Assembly (NCBI GenBank): GCA_030160035.1
Contig: BSNO01000001.1
Location: 372,001 to 436,000, forward strand
Direction: 5' to 3'
Source of the DNA: Rhizobium albus
Lineage (GTDB): Bacteria; Pseudomonadota; Alphaproteobacteria; Rhizobiales; Rhizobiaceae
Length of the DNA: 64,000 nt
This document shows positions 16,024-24,825 of this stretch, piece after piece. Under the pieces are notes generated by a model. That model was not told the DNA's origin. It saw only the letters and a list, made by a program, of their open reading frames with translations, and made no database searches. The position numbers and the translations under genes are program-made. Each line of letters starts with the position of its first letter. Positions within the stretch are counted from its first letter, which is position 1.

Positions 16024-16721
16024 TGCTGCGCACGCTGTACGATTGGCCGGCCTCGCTCATTCCGAGCAAGGGGATCGCGCGTTTCGTTTCCACGGTGGAG
16101 GAAGGGCGCGTCTCCCGCCGGGTCTTCGAGAACGATGCGGCCATCCCAGGCGGCCGGGTGCAGATGTCGATGGAGTTCGCCTATTGGCAGCGCACAGTCG
16201 ACATCGAGGCCGTGTCATGGCTCACGTCGAAGCTGCGCGGGAACATCTTCCGCGTGCCGATCCCGCCATCAGTTCAAGTGGCGCGTAATGCGGACCTCGG
16301 CCTGGCAAGCACGGACTATCTCGCCGGAATCCCGTTCGACGGCGATGTGTTCTTCGACGAGGGAGTCGGCTTCGACTTCGAGCCCACGCTCGACACGATC
16401 GGCACGGCGCTGGAGGGCACGACCTCGGTCGTCATCGACGAGACCAGATGGCCCGGCCTGCTCCGCTACGGCAAATGGATCGGCATCGGCTTCGGCGCCT
16501 ACCACATCGCGGACCTCGATCGCTCCGGCTCCACTGTCACGGTCGAGATCGAACCGCCGCTGCGCCGCGATGTGGCTGCCGGCGAATTCGTCTCGCTCCG
16601 GCCTTCGCTGATTTGCCAGGCGCGTGATGCCTCCAGCTTTGCGAGCATGTTCGAACCGGCCGACCTGATCCAGCCCGGCTCGCTGGTGCTGACGGAGGTG
16701 ATCGATGAGCGCTTTTTATGA
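16023..16721 (+). CDS. Distal tail-like protein
   Basis: 232 residues from ATG 16023 overlapping the tape measure stop. It starts MLRTLYDWPASLIPSKG and has a beta-rich sequence with SWLTSKLRGNIFRVP and VVIDETRWPGLLRYG. It occupies the place of the distal tail (Dit) protein, directly after the tape measure. No clear family motif is recognised, so the role rests on gene order. Confidence 0.6.
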   Translation: MLRTLYDWPASLIPSKGIARFVSTVEEGRVSRRVFENDAAIPGGRVQMSMEFAYWQRTVDIEAVSWLTSKLRGNIFRVPIPPSVQVARNADLGLASTDYLAGIPFDGDVFFDEGVGFDFEPTLDTIGTALEGTTSVVIDETRWPGLLRYGKWIGIGFGAYHIADLDRSGSTVTVEIEPPLRRDVAAGEFVSLRPSLICQARDASSFASMFEPADLIQPGSLVLTEVIDERFL

Positions 16722-17349
16722 GGCGCTTGAGGCCGAGATCGAGGCGACCCGCAATAGCGATCGTCAGATCCACGTGGTCGATGCGATCTACATGGACATC
16801 GAGGGCGCCGATCCATGGCGCATGGCGGGTGTCGAGGGGACGCTGATCACGCCGGATGGCGCGCGCTGGTCCGGCTGGGTGGTCAATGGCGAGGCCAAGC
16901 TGACCCCGCCGCGGATCACCGATATTCGGGACGGCTCGTCGCCGCTCTACGAGTTCACCGTCGGCTATATCGACGAGGAGACCTATCTCCGGCTGCGGGA
17001 CGACAAGGACAAGGTCAAGGGCCGGCTCCTGATCGTCTACAGCATCTATCTGTCGGGCAACTCGCTCCGGGCCAATGTGCCGCCGGGCGATGCATGGCGG
17101 CTGCGGATGAAGTCCACGCGCTTCGTGGAGAAGATCGAGAAGGACGGCGAGGGCGGCTACGTCAAGCGCTATGTCGTCTCGGTCATCGCGAAGAACATCA
17201 ACGACGGCCGCTCGCGGGCTCATTTCGGCACCATGAGCGACACGGGCCAGCGGGCGCGGTCGGAGCAACTGTTCGGTATCGTCGGCGATGCCTATGGGCA
17301 GTTCATCCCGAAATACGCAGGCGGCTACACGATCAACCTGGATGCTTGA
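16705..17349 (+). CDS. Tail hub/baseplate-like protein
   Basis: 214 residues. It contains a beta-rich half (DIEGADPWRMAGVEGTLITP) and a helical C-terminus, with no recognisable catalytic motif. Gene order (tape measure, distal protein, this gene, small protein, NlpC/P60-like, tip protein) parallels the GTA and lambda-like tail tip modules, where this slot is the hub protein. It overlaps the previous gene by 17 bases. The assignment is by position only. Confidence 0.5.
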   Translation: MSAFYEALEAEIEATRNSDRQIHVVDAIYMDIEGADPWRMAGVEGTLITPDGARWSGWVVNGEAKLTPPRITDIRDGSSPLYEFTVGYIDEETYLRLRDDKDKVKGRLLIVYSIYLSGNSLRANVPPGDAWRLRMKSTRFVEKIEKDGEGGYVKRYVVSVIAKNINDGRSRAHFGTMSDTGQRARSEQLFGIVGDAYGQFIPKYAGGYTINLDA

Positions 17350-17350
17350 G

Positions 17351-17671
17351 ATGCTCAGACTTTTGAAGATGTTCGTGAAGACGGAAGTCGAAAACCTCGC
17401 GATGAAGGCCCTGCGCTGGACGATCGAGGACGACAACAAGGCGGCTCACGTTGCCATGTACAATCTATGCTTTGCGCGGCTCTCTCCTGAGGACCAGAAG
17501 GCCGCCATAGAGAAAGGACAAGGTCCGATCCTTCCACTATCGCCTGAAGATGTCCGCGCTCTGATGCAACAGTCGGCCGCCGAAGCCGTCGCCGCGGTGA
17601 AGGTCAATCTTCCGATGTGGCAACAAGATATCGAGATTTACGGCCGCCCTCAGCCGCACCGGGCCGCCTGA
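17351..17671 (+). CDS. Tail-module protein of unknown function
   Basis: 106 residues from ATG 17351. The N-terminus is basic and amphipathic (MLRLLKMFVKTEVENLAMKA), and the rest is soluble and helical with an acidic middle. It lies between the hub-like and DUF6950 genes, separated by single bases. No family is recognised. Confidence 0.5.
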   Translation: MLRLLKMFVKTEVENLAMKALRWTIEDDNKAAHVAMYNLCFARLSPEDQKAAIEKGQGPILPLSPEDVRALMQQSAAEAVAAVKVNLPMWQQDIEIYGRPQPHRAA

Positions 17672-17683
17672 AACCTGCCACCC

Positions 17684-18082
17684 ATGACAATCGAAGAAGC
17701 TATCGCGGCCACGCTTGATCGGTGGGGCCGGGAGCCGTTCGCGCGCGGGTCGACCGACTGCGACATGCTCATGGCCGACTACGTCCAGATGCTCACGGGC
17801 AAGGACCCGGCTGCGGCATGGCGCGGTCGATACCATGACGATGAGGGCGCCGAAGAGTTTATCCGGCTCGCTGGTGGCAACCTCGCCCTAGTCGAGCAGG
17901 GCATGGCCTCGATAGGCCTTTCGCCTGTCAGTGAGCCGCTACGGGGCGACGTGGTCGTGGTCGATATCGGGTGCGATCAGATCACCGGGCTCTTTCTCGA
18001 CCCGATGACGGCAATGAAGATGAAGCGCGGCGTTCTCCGGACCCGCAGGTTTCCAATCCTGAAGGCATGGCGATGCGTCTGA
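17684..18082 (+). CDS. DUF6950 tail protein (NlpC/P60-related)
   Basis: 132 residues. FARGSTDCDMLMADYVQML, then GKDPAAAWRGRYHDDEGAEE and EPLRGDVVVVDIG, follow the DUF6950 pattern, a family related to NlpC/P60 peptidases at phage tail tips. The Cys of GSTDC is kept, but the usual His after the GDVV strand is not evident, so peptidase activity is doubtful. The tip protein gene overlaps its end. Confidence 0.7.
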   Translation: MTIEEAIAATLDRWGREPFARGSTDCDMLMADYVQMLTGKDPAAAWRGRYHDDEGAEEFIRLAGGNLALVEQGMASIGLSPVSEPLRGDVVVVDIGCDQITGLFLDPMTAMKMKRGVLRTRRFPILKAWRCV

Positions 18083-20247
18083 AGCTCTACAGCTATCTGC
18101 TGGCAGGGACGACCGTGCTGTGGCCTGTGCAGGCGCATGCCGGGATTATCGAATTCGCCATCGTGTCGCTCACGGCATCGCTTCAGAGCGCGATAGGCGT
18201 GGGCGCGGCGAGCCTGCTGATTGGAGCTGCAAAGCTTGTGGCAGGCGTCGCCCTGTCGGCTCTGGCTTCGTCGTTGCTAACGGATCGGCCATCGGCGCCG
18301 CCGCAAGAGGTCCAGGCGAACTTCGCGCTCGAAGTGCCGGATCGATACATGGCCTATGGCGCCAACCGTATCGGCGGCAACCTTGCACTTGCCGAGCAGA
18401 AGGGCGGCCAACTGTCGAAGCTGATCGCTCACTGCGACAGCGAGGTCACATCGAACATTCGGTATTATCTGAACGATATCCGGGTGGTGCTGAACGGCAG
18501 CAATCAGGTCATCTCGACGGAATATCTGGTCGACGACGAGTTCCCGGTCATCACGATCGAGAGCCGGGCAGGGACGATCACTCAGCCGGCCATGGCTACG
18601 CTGGTCGCGCGCTTCGACGAATGGACGACTGACCATAAGGGCGCCGGCATCGCGGACACGCTGATGACCATCGCGGCGATGAAGAAGGAGCTTCGGCCCC
18701 AGGTCTACCGGCACCGCGGCATCATCGGCATCGGCGAGCCTGATCTGACACGCCTGGCCTACTGGGGCCGGGTCTATGATCCGCGGCTCGACAGCACGCG
18801 GCCGGGCGGCTCGGGCTCTCAACGGGTCACGAACCCAGCCACATGGGGTCCGGCGATGGGCAACCTGGCCCTCATGATCGCGACGCACCGGATCGACCCT
18901 GAGCGCTTCGCAATGGATCCGGAAGACGTCAACTGGGAGAACATCGCCCAGCAGGCCACCTACTGCGACGAGTTCGTTGTCGATCGCTACGGCGCGAACG
19001 TCCGGCGCTATCACGGCGGCGTCGTCATCAACAAGGCGCAGGAATCGAACATCGCGTCGGAAGACAAGATGCTGGCTGCCTGCGACGGCATCCGGTTTGA
19101 AGATGAGGAAGGCCGCTTCGGCATTCATGTCGGCCGCTATTACGAGCCGACCCTGATCCTTGGCGACGAAGATATCTTCGAAATCGCCTCATCTGAGAGC
19201 GACGACGGCGAGACGGTCTTCACCCATCTCTATGCGAAATACACCGAGCCGGAGTTCGACTATAAGGCGACCGCCTCGGCGCCATGGATCAACACGGATA
19301 TCTGGTCCGAAGGCGACAAGATCACGAGCAAGGAAGTCGAGCTCTATGTCGCGCAGCATCACAATCACGCTGTCAGGCTTCTGAAGGCTGCCGGCAAACG
19401 ATCCAGTGCCTCGCTCCGGCTGCAGCTGCTTGCAGGTCTACGGGCCAAGCGGGCGCGGGTAGAGCGGTTCATTCGCCTGGACTTGGCCGATGAGACCCTG
19501 TCGGGCGTCTACGAGCTGCTGAGCTTCGAGCGGAGCAACGATCGCCTCACGGTGCCACTGGGCCTGCTGAGGCTCGAAGGCGACCCGTGGAGCCTGGAAG
19601 ATGGCGAGGAAGGATCGCGGCCGAACTTCTCCACGGCGATCGAGATTGACCCAAACATTCCGAACATTGCCGAAGGCAATATGGTGATCACGCTGCTGTC
19701 GATCGGGACCGGCGCGGCGCGCCTGATTGCTGACTTCCCGGCGCCGACCCGTGAGGATTGGACGGTCGAGATCCAGCATCGCAGTGTCGGCGCTTCGGGT
19801 TGGGAGAATTTCGACGTCGACACTCAAGACGGCACGGGTGCATCCGGCGCCGTGGCCGAGGGCGACACGCAAGAGGTTCGCTGGAGGGTCGTGGGCCTGT
19901 CCGGAAAGTCGTCGGGCTACTCGGCTATCCGCACGGTCAATGTGATCACGAACCCGACACCGCCGGCTCCAGTGGTCGATCTGGACAGCGTCATCGACGG
20001 GTCCGATGTGATCCTGACATGGCGCGCCGCGAATGACGTAAACTATCGATCCTCGCGGGTCTTCCGTGGGTCGACCACGGTCTTCGGCGCCGCAACCGAG
20101 ATCGCAGGCCCGCTCTTCGGGGTGGCCAACCAGACGGTGACATATACGGACACGCCGGCGTCTGGGACGTGGAGCTATTGGATCGTGGCCTACAACCAGA
20201 GCAACATCGCATCCACGCCCACCGGGCCGGAGACGGTGACTATATGA
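18067..20247 (+). CDS. Tail tip / host-specificity protein (J-like)
   Basis: 726 residues from ATG 18067 (18073 is also possible). The N-terminus has hydrophobic helices (SLLIGAAKLVAGVALSALAS), then VPDRYMAYGANRIGGNLALA, as in phage tail tip proteins. A large beta-rich middle follows and the last 100 residues form a fibronectin III-like domain (VIDGSDVILTWRAANDVNYR). This is the usual plan of the central tail tip protein that contacts the cell surface. It is coupled to the next gene by overlap. Confidence 0.82.
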   Translation: MAMRLKLYSYLLAGTTVLWPVQAHAGIIEFAIVSLTASLQSAIGVGAASLLIGAAKLVAGVALSALASSLLTDRPSAPPQEVQANFALEVPDRYMAYGANRIGGNLALAEQKGGQLSKLIAHCDSEVTSNIRYYLNDIRVVLNGSNQVISTEYLVDDEFPVITIESRAGTITQPAMATLVARFDEWTTDHKGAGIADTLMTIAAMKKELRPQVYRHRGIIGIGEPDLTRLAYWGRVYDPRLDSTRPGGSGSQRVTNPATWGPAMGNLALMIATHRIDPERFAMDPEDVNWENIAQQATYCDEFVVDRYGANVRRYHGGVVINKAQESNIASEDKMLAACDGIRFEDEEGRFGIHVGRYYEPTLILGDEDIFEIASSESDDGETVFTHLYAKYTEPEFDYKATASAPWINTDIWSEGDKITSKEVELYVAQHHNHAVRLLKAAGKRSSASLRLQLLAGLRAKRARVERFIRLDLADETLSGVYELLSFERSNDRLTVPLGLLRLEGDPWSLEDGEEGSRPNFSTAIEIDPNIPNIAEGNMVITLLSIGTGAARLIADFPAPTREDWTVEIQHRSVGASGWENFDVDTQDGTGASGAVAEGDTQEVRWRVVGLSGKSSGYSAIRTVNVITNPTPPAPVVDLDSVIDGSDVILTWRAANDVNYRSSRVFRGSTTVFGAATEIAGPLFGVANQTVTYTDTPASGTWSYWIVAYNQSNIASTPTGPETVTI

Positions 20248-20669
20248 GCGGCCGCGGGATCCATGACTTCCGCCGCTTCATGCGCATGCAGGCGGAGAGC
20301 GAAGCGCGCGCCACGATGGCGATCGAGGCTGTCCGGTCAGACCTGTCGAATGCTGTCGCTGCTCTCAAGGTTGCGCAAGACGCGCTGGCCACACGGCGGC
20401 AGGCTATCGAATTGGGCGATGCTTCGGTCACGGTTGGGTCCACACTCTCGATCACCACGGCCGGCGCCAAGCGCTTCGTCATCCCATTCGCCGGGGTTCG
20501 GCCGACCGATGTGCTCTCTGCGCGCCCGCTGATCTATCTGCCGGACGGCTACGGCCTGCCGCAAGTGACGTGCCGGAATGCCGGCCAACTCGAAGTCCGC
20601 ATCGCTGTCCCGACCATAGCGCTCGGAACGCAGGTCCAAGTTTCGATGGCGATCACCGCCCTCCGCTGA
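20244..20669 (+). CDS. Small tail protein after the tip gene
   Basis: 141 residues from ATG 20244, overlapping the tip gene. A helical, charged N-terminal half (RRFMRMQAESEARATMAIEA) could form a trimeric coiled coil, followed by a small beta domain (AKRFVIPFAGVRPTDVLSAR). The plan resembles a short fibre or chaperone next to the tailspike. No family is recognised. Confidence 0.5.
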   Translation: MSGRGIHDFRRFMRMQAESEARATMAIEAVRSDLSNAVAALKVAQDALATRRQAIELGDASVTVGSTLSITTAGAKRFVIPFAGVRPTDVLSARPLIYLPDGYGLPQVTCRNAGQLEVRIAVPTIALGTQVQVSMAITALR

Positions 20670-20694
20670 ATTCTCGAAAATCTGAGGTAATGCA

Positions 20695-23600
20695 ATGGCT
20701 CTGCCTATTCGGCAAATCCTAGGCGGTAACCCGTATCGCGACGAGTACAAGCCGAAGAAGCGCGAGCTTCTGGAATGGCTTGAGACCGTCCTTGGCAATC
20801 AGACGGGTGCCAACGCTGGAGCCTTGATCGTTCCGAGCAAGACGGCGCTCGATGCTCTGAGCCCGGCCGCGAACACGATGGCTTGGGTGATCGGGGATCC
20901 GAACCCGAACCTCGATGGCGTCTACCAGCGATCCGGCTCGACGTGGGTAAAGCGCGGCCCGCTCCCGTACAACATCGTCTATCTGAACGACGATGGCGGC
21001 ACGGCGAATGCGATCGAAGTGACCACGGCGTTCGGCTTGCCGTCTGCTGCCTTTGGCGTGCTGATGCTTCTGGAAATCCAGGAGGCCAACACCGGCGCCG
21101 TCACGCTTTCGATCAATGGTGCCACGGCCAAGCCGCTCCGCCTGAGCAATGGCGACGCGATTGATGCGGGATACCTGCAGCCGGGCATGACGCTGCTCCT
21201 GAGCGACGCCGGCGCCGAATATCGACTACTGACCTATGGCGACGTCGAAGCCGCTGTGGAGGCCGCCTATGAGCAGATCAGGGACGCTCTTGTCGAAGGC
21301 CTGACGGTCATCACGGCTGACCATGACCTCGGCCGGTACGAGCGCGGCGTCTCGCTTCGCTCCGATGCCACTGAGAGCGTGCTGGTCACGATCGATGACG
21401 ACTGGCCGGTCGGTCGCGAAGTCATCCTCGAGAACCTCACGCCGACGCAGGACAACGAAGAAGACGAGATCCTTCTGAACGTCACTGTGCTTGGCGGCGA
21501 GAAGATCGACGGCACGGACGAAGATAACATCGGCTATATCCGCCCGCGGTCGCGCCATCGTCTGATCAAGACGCGCGAAGCATCCGGAGGCGATCCTGCG
21601 CTGTGGGAAGTCTCGATTCCGGAGACGGCTTATTTCTTCGATGCCGAGCTGTACCCGATCCAGATCGCGACGTTTGCCGAGGCGGACACCTTCTCCATCC
21701 CGGAATATGTGACGAGGGTCTACGTCAACGACATCGGCATGAATTTCGCGCGCAAGCCCGGTGAGCCCGCGTCCGGCCTCAAGTTCCTGAACAACGGCCA
21801 ATGGTGGGGCGCCGACGAGGAAATCGTCTATCCCCGCAACTTCGGGGAAACGGCCGAGAGCCCGCGCCTGTCGCTTGGCGGCGATGAGTACACCTTGCTT
21901 GAGGGCGACTATTCCGACGAGCAGGCCGCTGACGACTACGGTGCGTTCGCTGCCGGCTATGATGCGCCCTATGTCCAGGCGGCGTGGTATCGCACCTCGT
22001 CGGATGCGCTGCCGGAGCGCCGCTTCGGGATCATGCGCGGGGTGACTGCCGATCAGTCTACTCGCTATCAGGACTTCTTCGACGCGGCTTTTGAGACCGG
22101 ACGTCCAATGGAGGCCGCGCCTGGTGTGTGCCGGATCGAAGCGCCGCTCATCATGTATCACCCGACCAAGTTCACCGGCGGCGGCACTGGTCTCAGCGTC
22201 ATGCAGTTCGGAGACTTCGGCGGGTTCGCAGGCGAAGACGGCATCACGATCAGCGTGCCCAGCGATGCGCGATACAAGTCCGAAAGCCGGATCAGCGGCA
22301 TGGACCTGCTGGCGCTCGGTGGAAATGGTCGATCCGCGATCAAGACGCCGGTCAATGCTGGCGGCACCGGCAACACGCTTTTCAACACGGTTCGCCCGAA
22401 GTTTACCTTCGACAACCTGACAATCGGCGGTGCGGTGCGGCGGGCGGCGGGCGCGAACATGCACACCGTGCACGGCTGGGCGAACTGCATTCATTCAGGC
22501 GAGAGCGCGGACAGCCTGTTCGAAAACCTCTCGTTCATGCAGCCCTTCCTCGCGACGGATGATCCTGGCATCTGGGCCAACAAGGATGTGACGCATGGCA
22601 TTTTCCTTCAGGCGGGCGCGGCCGATGCGTCAGGCGGTCCGATCTACAAGCCGCTGATCAACAATTGCAGCGGTCATGGGAACGGTCGCTCGATCCGCAT
22701 GGAAGGGCTTGTCTCGGTGCCGCGCGTCGCCGAATGCGAGTTTTTCGCGAATGGCTGGGGCGGCGTCTATTCGGAGAGCCCGCTTTCGACTGGTGGCCTC
22801 CCATCGGCACCATCGGAATTGACGATCGAGCATTGCCAGTTCAACGGCATCTACGGCGGATCGAAGTTCAAGGCTCTGGACTATGCCGATATCTCCGACG
22901 TTCGCTGCACGGACACGAGCTTCGGCGCCGGCACGGTCGACTATTCCGGCGATTGGTTCGGGCTTCAGATCACGGATGAGGTGCCGCAGATCGACATCAA
23001 CGGCTTCCGTGCATATGCGGCGCGCGTCTCGGCGACCAGCCAGCACACGGGTATCCGGATTACTGGTCGTAGCAGTGGTGGTGGCGAGCCGTCGGTCATC
23101 AACGTGACCGACTTCTTCTGGCAAAACCGTACTTCGGGTGAGGCCTACTTCGACAAGGCGATCCACCTGACCAACGTCTCGACCCACAATCTTGTGGCGG
23201 CATGGGGCAAGGGCAACATCGGCGACCTGCTGTTCGTGGATGGTGCGGTCGACACCTCGCCTCGCATAAACGTCCTGGCACAAAAGATCGGAGCCATCAC
23301 TCGCAAGGTCGCGGCGCTGAATACAGGCCTTTCTAACGTCAATCTCCGCTATTTGGGCGAAGCCAGGTACAAGAGCGTGGACCCTGGCACTGTCGCGATC
23401 ACCACAACCGGCTCAGAAGACCTTATCGTCAACCAGTCTAACCAAGTGCTTCGCCGCTCGATGAACGTGAACGCTGTTCACACGATGAACTTCCTGGCCA
23501 CCAACGCGGAGGAAGGTGACAACTTCCATATCCACCTTTCCATGCTGGCCGGCGCGCCCGGAACGGCCGGTGTCGTGTTTCGCGACAACGCAGGTGTTAC

Positions 23601-23712
23601 ACAGCTGACCATCAACGGGAGCGGCGCTGTCGCGCGCTACTTTATCGAGATGGTCTACACTGCAGCGCCAAGTGTATGGCGCGTCATCAAGGCCGGCCCC
23701 AGCTTGCAATGA
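20695..23712 (+). CDS. Large tailspike/tail fibre with a beta-helix domain
   Basis: 1005 residues with a good ribosome site (GAGGTAA). The N-terminal 200 residues hold tail-attachment segments. The region about 400-950 is rich in short beta repeats and Gly/Asn turns typical of pectate-lyase-like parallel beta-helices (QFNGIYGGSKFKALDYADIS, MEGLVSVPRVAECEFF). Such spikes bind and often cleave surface polysaccharide. Catalytic residues cannot be assigned from sequence alone. Confidence 0.78.
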   Translation: MALPIRQILGGNPYRDEYKPKKRELLEWLETVLGNQTGANAGALIVPSKTALDALSPAANTMAWVIGDPNPNLDGVYQRSGSTWVKRGPLPYNIVYLNDDGGTANAIEVTTAFGLPSAAFGVLMLLEIQEANTGAVTLSINGATAKPLRLSNGDAIDAGYLQPGMTLLLSDAGAEYRLLTYGDVEAAVEAAYEQIRDALVEGLTVITADHDLGRYERGVSLRSDATESVLVTIDDDWPVGREVILENLTPTQDNEEDEILLNVTVLGGEKIDGTDEDNIGYIRPRSRHRLIKTREASGGDPALWEVSIPETAYFFDAELYPIQIATFAEADTFSIPEYVTRVYVNDIGMNFARKPGEPASGLKFLNNGQWWGADEEIVYPRNFGETAESPRLSLGGDEYTLLEGDYSDEQAADDYGAFAAGYDAPYVQAAWYRTSSDALPERRFGIMRGVTADQSTRYQDFFDAAFETGRPMEAAPGVCRIEAPLIMYHPTKFTGGGTGLSVMQFGDFGGFAGEDGITISVPSDARYKSESRISGMDLLALGGNGRSAIKTPVNAGGTGNTLFNTVRPKFTFDNLTIGGAVRRAAGANMHTVHGWANCIHSGESADSLFENLSFMQPFLATDDPGIWANKDVTHGIFLQAGAADASGGPIYKPLINNCSGHGNGRSIRMEGLVSVPRVAECEFFANGWGGVYSESPLSTGGLPSAPSELTIEHCQFNGIYGGSKFKALDYADISDVRCTDTSFGAGTVDYSGDWFGLQITDEVPQIDINGFRAYAARVSATSQHTGIRITGRSSGGGEPSVINVTDFFWQNRTSGEAYFDKAIHLTNVSTHNLVAAWGKGNIGDLLFVDGAVDTSPRINVLAQKIGAITRKVAALNTGLSNVNLRYLGEARYKSVDPGTVAITTTGSEDLIVNQSNQVLRRSMNVNAVHTMNFLATNAEEGDNFHIHLSMLAGAPGTAGVVFRDNAGVTQLTINGSGAVARYFIEMVYTAAPSVWRVIKAGPSLQ

Positions 23713-23777
23713 ACCCGCAGGATTGCTCTTAGAAGCGGCAGCGTTCACTATAGAGCAACCGGGGCGGGAGGCGGGGC

Positions 23778-24743
23778 ATGACTGACGAAGTGGAAAAGGT
23801 TTTGGAAGGTAAGCATGGATGGCTCTTTCTGAACAACGACACGAACCGCGTTATCAGCCAAATCACCGGGCAGTTTCACGATTTCGACGCCGCTTCTGTT
23901 GAGGCGCTTCGCAGCACGATTGCGGAGCGCGCGGCCTGCATCCCGGCGCCCTATGTGTTCGCAGTCGCTCCGAACAAGGAATGCGTCTATGCGGACATGC
24001 TGCCGGACGGCATCGGCCTTTCAGAGCATCGGCCGATCCGGCAACTGATGGGCGTTGTCGACGACATCGTCTACCCGCTTGAGCGCATGACAAGGAGCGA
24101 CCTGCGCCCCGATCTTTATCAGAAGACGGACACGCACTGGAACGCGCAAGGCGCCTTCCTCTTCGCCGAGGCGGTCCTTCGCCGCGCGTCTGAAATGGGT
24201 GCGCCTGTAGAGGTGCCATCGCTGTTCGATGTGTCGTGGTCGGACAAAGGCCTTTCACCGGGCGATCTGGGATCGAAGCTTTCGCCGCAGAGGACGTCCA
24301 CATCCTACGAATCCCGCTTCGATGGGCTGTCGTTCTTTCTCGACTACGACAACGGCATCAACAATCGCGGGCTTGCCCGAGTCTACACGTCCGACAAGCC
24401 GCTGCCGACCACGGCCATCATGTTCTGCGACTCCTTCGGGTTCTTCTATCTCGCGCGAATCCTTGCCCGGTACATCGGCAAGGTGATCTGCGTCCGGCAA
24501 GCCAGCGTCGATATCGACATGGTCAACCGGGTGCAGCCTGACCTGGTTATCACAGAGATTGTCGAGCGGTTCCTGGTCCATCGCCCTCGGGCATTCGAGC
24601 GGCTGGAAGACGTGATCGCCGGCAAGATCGCCGAAGGGCTCGTGAGCCCGGCTGAGCTGGCCAAGATGAAAGCCGCCGGCCCGGACCGCTTCGGCATTAT
24701 GCCAGAAAGTACCTATCGGCATCTGACGGCCTTGGCCGCCTAA
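23778..24743 (+). CDS. AlgX/AlgJ-like SGNH acyltransferase
   Basis: 321 residues. GKHGWLFLNNDTN at residues 11-23, KTDTHWNAQGAFLFAEA with the Asp118-x-His120 pair, and IMFCDSFGFFY with Ser219 are the three blocks of the AlgX/AlgJ SGNH-like family. Family members O-acetylate exported polysaccharides. No signal peptide is seen, so it is cytoplasmic or virion-borne. It stands between two tailspike genes in the same orientation, which suggests modification of the surface sugar that the spikes recognise. Confidence 0.75.
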   Translation: MTDEVEKVLEGKHGWLFLNNDTNRVISQITGQFHDFDAASVEALRSTIAERAACIPAPYVFAVAPNKECVYADMLPDGIGLSEHRPIRQLMGVVDDIVYPLERMTRSDLRPDLYQKTDTHWNAQGAFLFAEAVLRRASEMGAPVEVPSLFDVSWSDKGLSPGDLGSKLSPQRTSTSYESRFDGLSFFLDYDNGINNRGLARVYTSDKPLPTTAIMFCDSFGFFYLARILARYIGKVICVRQASVDIDMVNRVQPDLVITEIVERFLVHRPRAFERLEDVIAGKIAEGLVSPAELAKMKAAGPDRFGIMPESTYRHLTALAA

Positions 24744-24825
24744 GCCAACCACCGAACATCGCAATCCATCAGAACGCTGCCGGGCGACCGGTGGCGCCCT
24801 TTCGCATGGTCAATCGGAGCATCAC

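Noticed and set aside
3240-18082. Gene transfer agent instead of a prophage
   Set aside because: Some tail proteins are GTA-like, but small late genes, an HNH-terminase module, tailspikes, lysis genes and tRNA-end integration point to a normal prophage.
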